From Clostridia bacterium DTU065 (GTDB taxonomy: Bacteria > Bacillota > DTU065), in contig LFSI01000020.1 of the NCBI GenBank assembly GCA_001512545.1, positions 1 through 47,946 of the forward strand: a stretch of DNA of 47,946 nucleotides, given 5' to 3'. How positions within the stretch are numbered: position 1 is the first letter of the stretch; each line of letters opens with the position of its first letter. The position numbers and the translations under genes are program-made. This document shows, piece after piece, positions 1 to 8,622 of this stretch. The notes under the pieces are model-generated. The model was not told where the DNA came from and ran no database searches. It saw only the letters and a list, made by a program, of their open reading frames with translations.

Positions 1-381
1 GAACTGGCCCACATGGAAATGATAGCAGCTCTGGTCTACAACTTGGTCAAAGACGCTTCACTGGCCGAGATAAAAAAGGCAGGCCTCGACCCCTACTACG
101 CTGACCACGACAGGGCACTGTACTTTGTAAATGCATCAGGAACCCCCTGGACTGCAGCGTACATTCAGTCCAAGGGCGATCCCATTACCGACCTCACTGA
201 AGACATGGCCGCTGAGCAGAAGGCCAGGTCCACCTATGAGTACCTCATCAACCTCTCAGACGACCCACTGGTAACCGATGCCCTGAGATGGCTCAGGGAA
301 AGGGAGATCGTTCACTTCCAGAGATTTGGCGAGGCCTTGGTGAGAACTCAGGAGTATCTCGACCGCAAACACTACTACTAA
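1..381 (+). CDS. Manganese catalase / CotJC-like protein (5' end outside window)
   Basis: Partial gene: the reading frame is open from base 1 to a TAA at 379-381 (126 residues), so the start lies upstream. The window opens in the family motif E-L-A-H-M-E, whose Glu and His are dinuclear manganese ligands. A second ligand pair is visible as the Glu of AAEQKAR (about residue 72) and the His of REIVHFQRFGEAL (about residue 105). The family splits hydrogen peroxide into water and oxygen; the CotJC branch is found in the spore coat of endospore formers. The short C-terminal region ending in KHYY lacks the long tail of classical Mn catalases, which favours the CotJC type. That subfamily call is inference from memory of the family. 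Confidence 0.87.
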   Translation, partial: ELAHMEMIAALVYNLVKDASLAEIKKAGLDPYYADHDRALYFVNASGTPWTAAYIQSKGDPITDLTEDMAAEQKARSTYEYLINLSDDPLVTDALRWLREREIVHFQRFGEALVRTQEYLDRKHYY

Positions 382-388
382 TGCAAAA

Positions 389-412
389 GGGAGCAGCAAT
401 GCTCCCCATTTT
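389..412. terminator. Bidirectional terminator after Mn catalase
   Basis: Seven-base stem GGGAGCA (389-395) / TGCTCCC (400-406) closed by a GCAA tetraloop. It lies between convergent genes, with a short T-rich stretch on either side (CATTTTA on +, CTTTTG on -). Confidence 0.7.
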
Positions 413-776
413 ACTGCCTATTTTGGTTGCCCTGGGTATACTGCGAAGCGTAGCCTTGCTGGCCGTACTGTCCTTGAGAGTAGCCGGGATTTGTCGGGTA
501 GTTTCCGTAAGATCCGGGGTTGGTATAACCCGGTTGGCTGTAACCCTGCTGCTGGTAACTTTGCCCGCCAAACTGAACTGCCTGGCTGACCTGCCCTTCA
601 AGCTGATTCAGCATCTGGTCTAAGCGCATCAACTCCTGACTGGCAAAGTTCTCTGCCTGCGTCAGCTGTTCCAAGAGCTGCGCGTTTCTCTGCTCTGCCT
701 GCTTCAGCCTGTTTGTCAGCTGGCGGATGGTGTTTATCTGTTGAAACACAACCTGCTCTCTGAAGTTCTGTTGCAT
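411..776 (-). CDS. Hypothetical coiled-coil protein with Gln/Gly/Tyr-rich tail
   Basis: A 121-residue protein of unknown function. Residues 1 to about 75 are rich in Gln, Leu, Glu and Arg with heptad-like spacing, consistent with a coiled coil. Residues from about 77 to the end are low complexity, with repeated GY, PGY and QGY units built from Gly, Tyr, Gln, Asn, Ser and Pro. There is no signal peptide. The ATG at 776 is chosen over an upstream in-frame ATG at 794 because AGGAG lies about eight bases before it. It converges on the CotJC-like catalase gene, and both share one terminator. Tyr/Gln/Gly-rich tails occur in structural coat and adhesive proteins, so a spore-coat role is possible but unproven. 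Confidence 0.7.
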   Translation of the reverse strand: MQQNFREQVVFQQINTIRQLTNRLKQAEQRNAQLLEQLTQAENFASQELMRLDQMLNQLEGQVSQAVQFGGQSYQQQGYSQPGYTNPGSYGNYPTNPGYSQGQYGQQGYASQYTQGNQNRQ

Positions 777-972
777 AGCCTTTCTCCTTTCCATTGTGCC
801 TAGAGGTAGTTTAACCTTATTTGCCTATTTCATACCAAAGTTTGTTAAATAATTCACAAAGGCAGGAAGAAGACGCTCTCCTTTCGAAGTAAGCAAAAAC
901 CTTTTCCGCGTTGGAAAATCTGGTTTTTCTGGCAAGAAGTCGAAGTCTTCTCCCAGACTTTGTGCTTTTTTT

Positions 973-992
973 ATACACCCAGAAGGGTGTAT
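973..992. promoter_or_regulatory. Perfect inverted repeat, probable operator of the PTS-IIC-like gene
   Basis: ATACACCC (973-980), AGAA spacer, GGGTGTAT (985-992): eight perfect base pairs. It ends five bases before a TATAAT box and covers the -35 region, the usual place for a repressor operator. The regulator is unknown. Confidence 0.55.
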
Positions 993-996
993 GCAG

Positions 997-1002
997 TATA
1001 AT
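997..1002 (+). promoter_or_regulatory. -10 box of the PTS-IIC-like gene
   Basis: TATAAT at 997-1002. No good -35 hexamer is seen at 16-18 bases; the inverted repeat at 973-992 fills that place. A transcript starting near 1009 would carry a leader of about 50 bases. Confidence 0.55.
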
Positions 1003-1058
1003 GACTTAAACTCACGTTACAAAAAAGGAGGCGACAGTCGCAGTCTCGCGATACAAAA

Positions 1059-2072
1059 ATGGCAAAGCAAAAGAATGCTATCATGGATTACGTAACTAAA
1101 GTCCTTAATGCAATGGCCCTCGGGCTGTTTTCATCATTAATTGTCGGTTTGATTCTCGAACAGGCCGGCATCCTTTTTGGCCTGGAAAAGCTGGAGATCT
1201 TCGGCAAGTACGCCAAGCTCCTCATGGGACCGGCTATCGGTGTTGCCGTTGCCAGGTCAGTAAATGCGTCGCCTTTGGGTATCTTCTCAGCAGCGGTTGC
1301 AGGAGCAATCGGTGCGGGAACCTTTTCCAGTCTGCCGATGGCCAAAGTTGGAGAGCCTGTTGGTGCCTTTCTTGCAGCCCTGATCGGTGCAGAAGCCTCT
1401 AAACTTGTCGGCGGGAAGACCAAGGTGGATATCATCTTAGTTCCTGTAACCACAATCATTGTCGGTGGCCTTGTTGGCGTCTACGTGGCTCCTGGCGTTG
1501 CTGCATTCATGAAGGGATTGGGCGACGTCATCAATGAAGCCACAAAACTCCATCCACTGCCAATGGGTATTCTGGTTTCTGTTATTATGGGTATGGTTCT
1601 TACTGCTCCGATCTCCAGTGCTGCCGTTGCGATCAGCTTGGGTCTTGATGGTCTTGCAGCAGGAGCTGCAGCTGTTGGCTGTTCCGCTCAAATGATAGGT
1701 TTTGCAGTTATGAGTTTTAAAGAGAACGGCGTAGGCGGCTTTATCGCTCAAGGCGTTGGCACTTCCATGCTCCAATTCCCCAACATCGTTAAAAACCCGC
1801 TGATTTGGATCCCGCCAACCCTAGCCAGCGCCATTTTGGGACCACTTTCCACAATGGTGTTTAAAATGACCAACATCCCCGAAGGAGCGGGCATGGGCAC
1901 GTCGGGCTTCGTCGGACAGATCGGTGCACTTACCGCCATGGGATCTGCAGCCTGGCCAGGTATCATTGTTCTCCACATTGTCCTTCCCGGTATCCTGACT
2001 TATGTCTTCGCAGAGTTCATGCGTAAGAAAGGTTGGATCCGCTCAGAGCACCTGCTCTTGCAGAGCAATTGA
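1059..2072 (+). CDS. PTS EIIC-like membrane protein (PTS_EIIC_2 type)
   Basis: A 337-residue, very hydrophobic protein with about eight to ten membrane segments rich in Gly, Ala and Ile. The composition and motifs match the PTS_EIIC_2 family, which resembles the sugar-channel domain of phosphotransferase systems but is encoded alone, without EIIA or EIIB. None of the PTS partners is nearby. The substrate is unknown. The start is ATG 1059, but the only strong ribosome binding site, AGGAGG at 1026-1031, is 27 bases upstream with no in-frame start between. A small hairpin (GCGA/TCGC, 1031-1041) could shorten the effective distance. Expression is probably controlled by the palindrome over the promoter. 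Confidence 0.8.
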   Translation: MAKQKNAIMDYVTKVLNAMALGLFSSLIVGLILEQAGILFGLEKLEIFGKYAKLLMGPAIGVAVARSVNASPLGIFSAAVAGAIGAGTFSSLPMAKVGEPVGAFLAALIGAEASKLVGGKTKVDIILVPVTTIIVGGLVGVYVAPGVAAFMKGLGDVINEATKLHPLPMGILVSVIMGMVLTAPISSAAVAISLGLDGLAAGAAAVGCSAQMIGFAVMSFKENGVGGFIAQGVGTSMLQFPNIVKNPLIWIPPTLASAILGPLSTMVFKMTNIPEGAGMGTSGFVGQIGALTAMGSAAWPGIIVLHIVLPGILTYVFAEFMRKKGWIRSEHLLLQSN

Positions 2073-2110
2073 TGATTAGCCACTTAGTGGCAAAAGAGGC
2101 AAAATGCAAT

Positions 2111-2172
2111 AGCCCCTCCTCCTGTTAAGGTTTGAAAGATAGTGAAAGACTAACCTTCAGAGGGAGGGGACT
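2111..2172 (+). promoter_or_regulatory. Long leader hairpin covering the glucan phosphorylase ribosome binding site
   Basis: CCCCTCC (2113-2119) pairs with GGAGGGG (2163-2169). CTG (2122-2124) pairs with CAG (2158-2160), and AAGGTT (2127-2132) with AACCTT (2152-2157); the loop is about 19 bases. The right arm is the Shine-Dalgarno sequence of the GTG at 2176, so the folded form should block translation. Only four T residues follow, so it is a poor terminator. Confidence 0.6.
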
Positions 2173-2175
2173 TTT

Positions 2176-3813
2176 GTGAGTAGAGTACCTAAAGTAGCAT
2201 ACTTCTGCATGGAATATGGCCTAAGTGCAGATCTTCCCATATACGCCGGCGGTTTAGGGGTTTTGGCAGGCGACATTCTGAAAACTGCTTACGACACTAA
2301 ACTTCCCCTCATTGGTATTGGTATACTCTGGGAAAACGGCTACACTACGCAAGTGATTTCACCTGATAACTGGCCAGAAGACAGACCGCAAAAAGTCGAC
2401 AAGAAGTATCTGACAGATACGGGCAAGCAAATCAAGGTTACCATCACAGGTCACGACGTGCACTGCAAGATCTGGCTTTGCGATGCGTTTAACAATGCAC
2501 CGCTGTATCTTTTGGAACCGCTCGATATGAGGGGTTCTTTTGAAAGCCTCTACTGCGGTTCTGAAGAGGATCGAGTCAAGCAGGAGATGGTCCTGGGAAT
2601 AGGCGGAGTGCGGGCTTTAAAGGCACTGGGAATAAGACCAGATCTGTACCACTTCAACGAAGGACACGCAGTACTTGCAGGCATCGAACTCATCAGCGAA
2701 AAGATGGAAGCTGGCATGAGCTTCGAAGAAGCATGGGAAAAGACAAAAGACGAAATCGTCTTTACCACCCATACACCGGTTATGGCGGGAAATGAGTCCC
2801 ATCCCAGGGAGCTGTTTATGCATCTTGGCGCAAACAGACTCCTAACTTCCGAGCAGCTGGCTCTAATCGGCGGTTCACCTTTCAACATGACCGTTGCCGG
2901 ACTCAGGTTATCTCACGCGGCAAACGGTGTTTCTGCAATGCACGCCACCACCGCCAGAGTTATGTGGCAAGACATCAAGGACTCTGCCCCGATTTTAAGC
3001 ATCACCAACGGGGTCCACAGGGGAACCTGGCAGAACCCCGATATTTACCGAGCATACCTCTCCAAAGGCGACCTCTGGAGCGAACATCAAAAGGCCAAGC
3101 TTAGGCTGTTTGAAGAGGTGCGCCGCCAGACAGCACTCAGTTTGGACCCAGACGTCCTCACCATTGGCTTTGCTAGGAGAGCTGCTCCTTACAAGCGCTC
3201 CGACCTCATCTTCCAGAGGCCGGAGGTTATCGAGCCGCTATTAAACGGGGGAAGCCTTCAGATCATCTTCTCCGGCAAAGCCCACCCCTATGACTACGCA
3301 GGGAAAGAGATCATTTCAACATTGGTGAAATACTCCAAGACTCACCCAGGAAGAGTGGTTTTCCTGGAAAACTACAACATAGACATTGCTAAGCTTATGG
3401 TTCAAGGCGTAGACGTGTGGTTGAACAATCCAAAACGGCCTTTGGAAGCTTCGGCAACCTCTGGCATGAAAGCGGCGATGAACGGTGTAATCAACTTCAG
3501 CATCTTGGACGGCTGGTGGCCGGAGGCCTGTCGCCACCAGATCAACGGCTGGCAGATCGGCGGAGGTTACCAGGGTCCCGAGCAAAACTACTACGACCTG
3601 GTGTCTCTCTACGATGTGCTCATAGAAGAAGTACTGCCTACCTACTACGAGCGAAAACACCAGTGGGTCAGGATGATGGAAGAGTCTATCAAGATGTCAG
3701 AGGCATTCACCGCAGAAAGAATGCTCTACGAATACTACAATCTCCTCTACTATCCGAGTTTGACTGCGATCAACGTCAAAGCCAAAAACCTCAGCGTCCT
3801 TCAGGAGGTATAA
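2176..3813 (+). CDS. glgP: Alpha-glucan phosphorylase, short form (GT35)
   Basis: A 545-residue cytoplasmic enzyme that releases glucose 1-phosphate from glycogen, starch or maltodextrin using phosphate. The N-terminus carries the family signature YFCMEYGL followed by YAGGLGVLAGD. The C-terminal third holds the pyridoxal-phosphate motif ASATSGMKAAMNG, with its lysine as cofactor anchor. It matches the alpha-glucan phosphorylase group but lacks the extra N-terminal domain that brings many members to about 840 residues. The start is GTG 2176, behind GGGAGGGG. A long hairpin covers that ribosome binding site. It ends in a bidirectional terminator facing the heparinase-like gene. It could degrade stored glycogen or imported glucans. 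Confidence 0.92.
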   Translation: MSRVPKVAYFCMEYGLSADLPIYAGGLGVLAGDILKTAYDTKLPLIGIGILWENGYTTQVISPDNWPEDRPQKVDKKYLTDTGKQIKVTITGHDVHCKIWLCDAFNNAPLYLLEPLDMRGSFESLYCGSEEDRVKQEMVLGIGGVRALKALGIRPDLYHFNEGHAVLAGIELISEKMEAGMSFEEAWEKTKDEIVFTTHTPVMAGNESHPRELFMHLGANRLLTSEQLALIGGSPFNMTVAGLRLSHAANGVSAMHATTARVMWQDIKDSAPILSITNGVHRGTWQNPDIYRAYLSKGDLWSEHQKAKLRLFEEVRRQTALSLDPDVLTIGFARRAAPYKRSDLIFQRPEVIEPLLNGGSLQIIFSGKAHPYDYAGKEIISTLVKYSKTHPGRVVFLENYNIDIAKLMVQGVDVWLNNPKRPLEASATSGMKAAMNGVINFSILDGWWPEACRHQINGWQIGGGYQGPEQNYYDLVSLYDVLIEEVLPTYYERKHQWVRMMEESIKMSEAFTAERMLYEYYNLLYYPSLTAINVKAKNLSVLQEV

Positions 3814-3841
3814 AAAAGCAGTGGTTGTCCCACTGCTTTTT
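3812..3841. terminator. Bidirectional terminator between glgP and heparinase-like gene
   Basis: GCAGTGG (3818-3824), TTGTC loop, CCACTGC (3830-3836), flanked by an A run on the left and five T on the right; works in both directions. Confidence 0.9.
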
Positions 3842-3846
3842 ATGTC

Positions 3847-5592
3847 TTAAGAAACTGCAAAAACAAACTTTACAACCTTTACGCCATCTACCTTAAGCCC
3901 AAAGTGCAGTCTCTGACTGGGAAGAGCTCGATTGTACAGGTAGGAGACGTAGCCTGGAAGAACCTCTAGAGAGACTTCTTCCGATATGCTTAGCGTCACC
4001 TTCTTTAGAGAACCAATCTCCTGTAGAACCACTTTCCCCGGTTCCAGTTCCACGGGGCTGAGATTTGGACTGAGGGCAAAGTACCACTCCGCTTCGCTTC
4101 CAGGTCTTGCCAGAATCCTGTCGGTAATCACCAGCTTACGATCTTCAAGCTGAACCTCCCGCTGGATACGAAAATCTTCCGTCTCGAGAACTCCCGAGAT
4201 GACCCGGTCTTCTAGCGTTCCCTTGGCATCAAGAGCGTCCTTATAAATAAATGAGCTGCTGTATTTAGCTTGTTTTACTCCTTTGATCATCACTGTGGAA
4301 TGAAAGCTTTCGTCTTTCATGATCATCCGCTCGAAATCGTTTTCGTTGTAGCGGTAAGTTCCGGGGTCTGTGAGGATTTCGATCCCCTCTAGGTAAGCAA
4401 CAAGACCGAGCTGGTCCGAGTGGCTGTGAGCCCACCAGGTTTCGCCGGGAATGTGCAGGCCAAAGCTGCCCGCTCTAAAGAAGACATACGACCCTTCGCC
4501 GTCTCGTAGAACAAAATGCCCAGAATCGGGAAAGGCTGCTTGGAGGGGCTGTTCTGGTTTGCCACCGGGTTCAACTTTTCCCAGTCCGATAATCCAAAAC
4601 AGTGACGGTGGAGTGATCCAAGGCTTTCTAACATTAAAGCCCAGCGATCTTCCAAAGGCAAAGAGGTACTCCATATCCCAGAACTTCTCGGGCCACTCCC
4701 TAACGATAAAGATCTCATCGGAGTTGTCGCCGAAAACAGGAGGCTGTCCGCTAGGCTCAAGGACTGCATCGAAATACACAAGACTGCGTTCTACCGCATC
4801 CTGCAGCCAGCTGGGGATCTCATAACCTGCGTTTTTTAACCCTTGGGACGCAAGAAGCAGACTCTCTAACGAGAATCGATGGTAGCTGGTGCTCTGCTCG
4901 GAAAAGCCTCCATCGGGCAAAAAGAGAGTTTCGGTGGTACTCTTCAGCTCACCGAGCCAAAACTCCAAATCGGAAGCTGAGTTGTTGTACAGCCTGCCCA
5001 TGATCACAAAGCATATGGAGATCAACCTGTGGTTGTTTGCCGGCCTTTCGTACTCTTTTTCCAGAAGCCGCCACTGTTTGTTGAGATAGCTGTCGATCTC
5101 CTGCTTTTCACTAATGCCCACTGCCTCTGAACCCTCAATAAGTTCAAAGAAAAACAGCCAGTTAGTGATACGCTGGCAGATGTGAGGGTGTCCTGCCCAA
5201 CTGGCTCCCCTTTCATCCTCAACGCTCTTCAACCATTCTTTAATGAACTCTACCCCAGACTTTGCGTAGCTCGCATCGCCGGTAAGCCTGTAAGCTTTGC
5301 CAAGAGCAGGAAGGAAGTTGTGTTTCATGAACTCCCACAGGAACTTTACGTCCCCAGGAGAGTGTCCAGGGTCGAAAAACAGCTCCTTGTAATGCTTGCT
5401 AGGCCAGATGTGACCGGTCCAGGGGTCTACTCCCAGCAGGAGGTCGCGAACACTTCTTCTCAGTCCGAAAAACTCCACGATGCCGCGCGTAAAGTTGTCG
5501 GCAATGGAGATGATCTCCAAGTTTGAGTCTTGGAGTTTCAATCGGATAAACTCTACCGTCCTTTTGTCCAATCCATTTAACAGCTTAAGCAA
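3847..5592 (-). CDS. Heparinase II/III-like polysaccharide lyase-type protein
   Basis: A 581-residue protein with the heparinase II/III layout: an alpha/alpha toroid N-terminal half followed by a beta-sandwich domain from about residue 350. Seen are STSYHRF (about residue 237), where Tyr and His occupy the usual catalytic place, and the C-terminal hallmark HSHSDQLG followed by LTDPGTY. The family cleaves uronate-containing polysaccharides such as heparin or alginate-like polymers by beta-elimination. No signal peptide is visible, so it may act on imported oligosaccharides. The start is TTG 5592 with GGAGGT six bases upstream. It converges with glgP. Exact substrate unknown. Confidence 0.85.
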   Translation of the reverse strand: MLKLLNGLDKRTVEFIRLKLQDSNLEIISIADNFTRGIVEFFGLRRSVRDLLLGVDPWTGHIWPSKHYKELFFDPGHSPGDVKFLWEFMKHNFLPALGKAYRLTGDASYAKSGVEFIKEWLKSVEDERGASWAGHPHICQRITNWLFFFELIEGSEAVGISEKQEIDSYLNKQWRLLEKEYERPANNHRLISICFVIMGRLYNNSASDLEFWLGELKSTTETLFLPDGGFSEQSTSYHRFSLESLLLASQGLKNAGYEIPSWLQDAVERSLVYFDAVLEPSGQPPVFGDNSDEIFIVREWPEKFWDMEYLFAFGRSLGFNVRKPWITPPSLFWIIGLGKVEPGGKPEQPLQAAFPDSGHFVLRDGEGSYVFFRAGSFGLHIPGETWWAHSHSDQLGLVAYLEGIEILTDPGTYRYNENDFERMIMKDESFHSTVMIKGVKQAKYSSSFIYKDALDAKGTLEDRVISGVLETEDFRIQREVQLEDRKLVITDRILARPGSEAEWYFALSPNLSPVELEPGKVVLQEIGSLKKVTLSISEEVSLEVLPGYVSYLYNRALPSQRLHFGLKVDGVKVVKFVFAVS

Positions 5593-5677
5593 ATCACTAC
5601 CTCCGAACTTATTCTAAGTTGTGGTTTGTAAAAAATCTTCTACTCATCTTGAACAAGACTTTGTGCCATTGGGAGTT

Positions 5678-6190
5678 TTACTCGATAAACACCGCAGAGT
5701 ACCAATTCTGCTGCTCAGTTTCATCCTTCAAAGTCTCAAGAGGCAGGCCAAACTTGCGCACCGTCTTGAACACGTCGATGCCCACGCTGTGAAAAGCCGG
5801 CCTGGCTTTTTTGGGGTGCACGCAGTCCTTGCCAAATCCTGCAGTGCACTCTTTGCACAGGGCGCAGTCGCTGAGAGAAAAAGCGAAATAGTAGCCCCGG
5901 ACAAAGGCCGCGCTTTCGAGTTTGTACGATATTTCCTGGCTGAGTTTGAGATCGTGAGTGTGAACGATGAGCCCCCAACTGTACCTCTTGAAAATCTGCT
6001 CGTACTCCCAAGGTTTTAATGATCCGGGCCTCGACGGACAGGTATGCCTTTTCCCCCAGTCTGCGCAACCGTACATACATTTCACCAAGGTCCTCGGGTC
6101 AAAGACAATGTCATCCAGTTCAAAGATCACTGCGTCTACCGCACCTAAGTCTTTTGCCAGTTGTAAAAATTCGTGTCTGATGCTTTCCAT
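5678..6190 (-). CDS. DUF2284 predicted metal-binding protein
   Basis: A 170-residue soluble protein with many cysteines. The first group lies in KCMYGCADWGKRHTCP (about residues 41-56) and a second in CALCKECTAGFGKDC, followed by HPKKARPAFHSVGID near the C-terminus. This layout matches the DUF2284 family of presumed metal or iron-sulfur binding proteins, whose activity is unknown. ATG 6190 is chosen over the upstream in-frame ATG 6205 and TTG 6208 because GGAGG sits eight bases before it. It is transcribed away from the sugar-binding gene at 6370, with a 179-base intergenic region between them. Confidence 0.82.
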   Translation of the reverse strand: MESIRHEFLQLAKDLGAVDAVIFELDDIVFDPRTLVKCMYGCADWGKRHTCPSRPGSLKPWEYEQIFKRYSWGLIVHTHDLKLSQEISYKLESAAFVRGYYFAFSLSDCALCKECTAGFGKDCVHPKKARPAFHSVGIDVFKTVRKFGLPLETLKDETEQQNWYSAVFIE

Positions 6191-6369
6191 TGCTAGGGCC
6201 TCCATCAAATTTAATACTCACGTATTTCTGTCTTTTCCCGGAAAGTCCTCCAGACAAACATTTGATGGGATGAGTCGTCCGTTTCCCGAAGGAAAAAAGA
6301 GGTTAGTAAAGAAGTACTTGTATGGTTTTAATCATCTTTCATCATCACATCTTTAGGAGGCGTTATTTA

Positions 6370-7659
6370 ATGCTCAAAAAAAGACTCCTTTTGAGTCTAA
6401 CAATCGTTATGTTGATTGCCTGTTTTGCCCAGGCAAAAACTTTAGAGATCTGGTATGTTGGCTGGACTAATGAATTTAAAGCTGTGGCTCAAAACATCAT
6501 TGATGCCGATTTTGTGGCAAAAACCGGCGTCGATGTCAATATTCAAGTTTTGAGCTGGTCTGATTACTACAACAGGTACCTGCTTGCTCTAGCAAGCCGT
6601 GATACTCCAGACATCTTCGTTTTAGGTACTGAGACTGTGGACTTTGGTATTCGCGGCGGGTTGATGGACCTTGCCAAGTTCAAGCCCGAAGAGTTCAAGG
6701 AAAAGGAAGCCCAAATCTTCGGTTCTCTCATGGGTCCGTTCTCCTTTAAGGGCACAAGATTCGGGGTTCCCGTTTCCATCGGTGCCATCACTGCAGCCTA
6801 CCGCGCAGATATCCTAACTGACTTAGGCATGAGCGTTCCAAAGACCTGGGATGACATCAAACAGTGGCAGCCAAAGGCACTCGCTCAAGGACACGTCTTC
6901 GGTCTCTACTACGGTTCTGTTCAGTACGACTCCATGTGGGGCGCCTACACCCTTATCACCCAGAATGGCGGTCAGTTCTTCAATCCGGACGGTTTCTCCA
7001 GTGCTCTGGACAAACCCGAGTCCATCAAAGGTTTCCAAGAGTATATCAGCTTGTTCAAAGACCACAACTTCCCGCTTGCAGGTGCTGGTCTCACTCCATT
7101 CACCACAGGCGAGTGGCTGATGTTGACAGACGGTCTGTGGTTGTACCCCAACCTTCTACAACACGCTCCAGAACTTAGAGGTAAATGGGTCATGGATCTA
7201 GTTCCCGGCACGATCCAGGAAGACGGCTCCATCCACCACGGTTCGTATGTCAGCTCCAGCGTAATGGGCATTTCCCCATACGCCAAAAACCCTGAGGAAG
7301 CTTGGGAGTTCATTAAGTGGTTCTCTTCTGAAGAAATTCAAACCAAGGTGTCCAATGCCATTTTGCAACAGGTTCCAGGAAGCATGTGGCTGCCAGCAAA
7401 TAAGAACGCTCTGCAAAAAGTAGAGATCGGTGAAGACGCCAAAGCTGCAATCTTCGGTCAGCTCACCCATTCAGAGCCCGTACCGTATGCCATCAACGTC
7501 AACGTTCTGTACCGCTATGTAACCTTTGCTATCGACAAGTCCGTTCTCCAGAACGTAGATCCTAAAGAAGCGGTTTTGGAAGCAGCAAAAGAAATGAACG
7601 AAGAAATGGCAAGAAGACAGCGTGAGTACTCCAGGTTGCTGGCAACCTTAGGCAACTAA
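6370..7659 (+). CDS. Sugar ABC transporter substrate-binding protein (family 1), copy 1
   Basis: A 429-residue exported binding protein. The signal peptide covers residues 1-22; cleavage after AQA would expose KTLEIW. This is the only one of the nine family-1 copies with a plausible lipobox (L-I-A-C at about residues 15-18), so lipidation is possible. The mature part has the bacterial solute-binding family 1 pattern, including SRDTPDIFVLG near residue 75 and WEFIKWFSS near residue 310. The start is ATG 6370 with AGGAGG nine bases upstream; the frame extends further upstream without a ribosome binding site. No permease or ATPase gene is adjacent; a strong terminator follows. Its sequence is closest to the copies at 35291, 39617 and 40979 (shared WGAYTLITQ). 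Confidence 0.92.
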   Translation: MLKKRLLLSLTIVMLIACFAQAKTLEIWYVGWTNEFKAVAQNIIDADFVAKTGVDVNIQVLSWSDYYNRYLLALASRDTPDIFVLGTETVDFGIRGGLMDLAKFKPEEFKEKEAQIFGSLMGPFSFKGTRFGVPVSIGAITAAYRADILTDLGMSVPKTWDDIKQWQPKALAQGHVFGLYYGSVQYDSMWGAYTLITQNGGQFFNPDGFSSALDKPESIKGFQEYISLFKDHNFPLAGAGLTPFTTGEWLMLTDGLWLYPNLLQHAPELRGKWVMDLVPGTIQEDGSIHHGSYVSSSVMGISPYAKNPEEAWEFIKWFSSEEIQTKVSNAILQQVPGSMWLPANKNALQKVEIGEDAKAAIFGQLTHSEPVPYAINVNVLYRYVTFAIDKSVLQNVDPKEAVLEAAKEMNEEMARRQREYSRLLATLGN

Positions 7660-7689
7660 AAGCAAGATATGTAATAAACCCGATCAAGC

Positions 7690-7718
7690 AAAAAAGCTGG
7701 CGAAAGCCAGCTTTTTTT
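7690..7718. terminator. Bidirectional terminator between sugar-binding gene and amino-acid operon
   Basis: AGCTGGC (7695-7701), GAAA tetraloop, GCCAGCT (7706-7712), with A run before and seven T after. Confidence 0.92.
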
Positions 7719-7752
7719 ACATACTAAGAAGCATTTGTCTAATGAAATATGT

Positions 7753-8622
7753 CTATGTCGCTTTTTTCACTTCACCGCGTTTGCGCAACTTGCCGTTGAG
7801 ATCAACGATGATGGTAGCACTGAAGATCAGAATCATTCCGATAAACGACGGCAGCGTGATTCTTTCGCTGAGGATCAATGCAGAAAAAAGCGTTGCAAAG
7901 ACCGGCTCCAAAGCAAAAATGATGCTGGCCTCGCTTGGCGGAATGACCTTCTGTGCTTTTACCTGGACGGTGAGTCCCAATGCTGATGCCAGGATTCCCA
8001 AATACAACACCGCGCTTATGCCCTTGCCCGGTAGCATCAGAGTCCCGTTGAAGCCTGCCAAAACCAAACAGACCGCTGCTACAAAAAGCGATTGTACGGT
8101 AACAAAACCGATTGGATCCACGTTGGGCTTCGAGCCGATATAAACTACGTGGAGAGCAAAAAACACCGCACAGGTGATCTGCAAGATAACGCCGATGAGC
8201 TCTGCTTCCGCTCCGCCATTAACCAAAAGATAGGTCCCAAAGAGAGCCAGGAAGCTGCTGATCCAGACATTGATCCTAGGAGCTTTGCGGCGAACGATGC
8301 CCTCGAATATCGGTGTAAAAACAACTAATAGACCAGTTAAAAATGCTGCTACAGATGGACTGGTGTAGAGTATGCCCTGGGTCTGACTGAGATAGCCGAC
8401 GGCAAAAAGAACCCCAGCGATAAGGCCTTCCTTCCAGGGGAGTTTCTTTTTGTTTTTGGTGACCTTCTTGATGAGAAATAGTACTGCTGCGGAGGTAAGG
8501 AACCGCCAAAAAAGCAGCGTTTCTGGTGCCAAAAACTCTACCCCGTCGCTGAGGACCAGAAAACTTAATCCCCAAACAATGGAAATGAAAACCAGCGAAA
8601 GCTGAGCTTTAGATTTACTCAT
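7753..8622 (-). CDS. EamA-family (DMT) transporter, last gene of amino-acid operon
   Basis: A 289-residue membrane protein with about ten transmembrane segments in two EamA repeats, typical of the drug/metabolite transporter superfamily. Members export or import amino acids, metabolites or drugs. Its ATG overlaps the TGA of the ATP-binding gene (ATGA, 8619-8622), which implies translational coupling. It is therefore the fourth cistron of the amino-acid ABC operon. The linkage suggests an amino acid or derivative as substrate, perhaps as overflow exporter; that is inference. Confidence 0.87.
   Translation of the reverse strand: MSKSKAQLSLVFISIVWGLSFLVLSDGVEFLAPETLLFWRFLTSAAVLFLIKKVTKNKKKLPWKEGLIAGVLFAVGYLSQTQGILYTSPSVAAFLTGLLVVFTPIFEGIVRRKAPRINVWISSFLALFGTYLLVNGGAEAELIGVILQITCAVFFALHVVYIGSKPNVDPIGFVTVQSLFVAAVCLVLAGFNGTLMLPGKGISAVLYLGILASALGLTVQVKAQKVIPPSEASIIFALEPVFATLFSALILSERITLPSFIGMILIFSATIIVDLNGKLRKRGEVKKAT

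Noticed and set aside
2079-2091. GCCAC/GTGGC hairpin after the PTS-IIC-like gene as terminator
   Set aside because: Only five pairs and an A-rich rather than T-rich tail on the plus strand.
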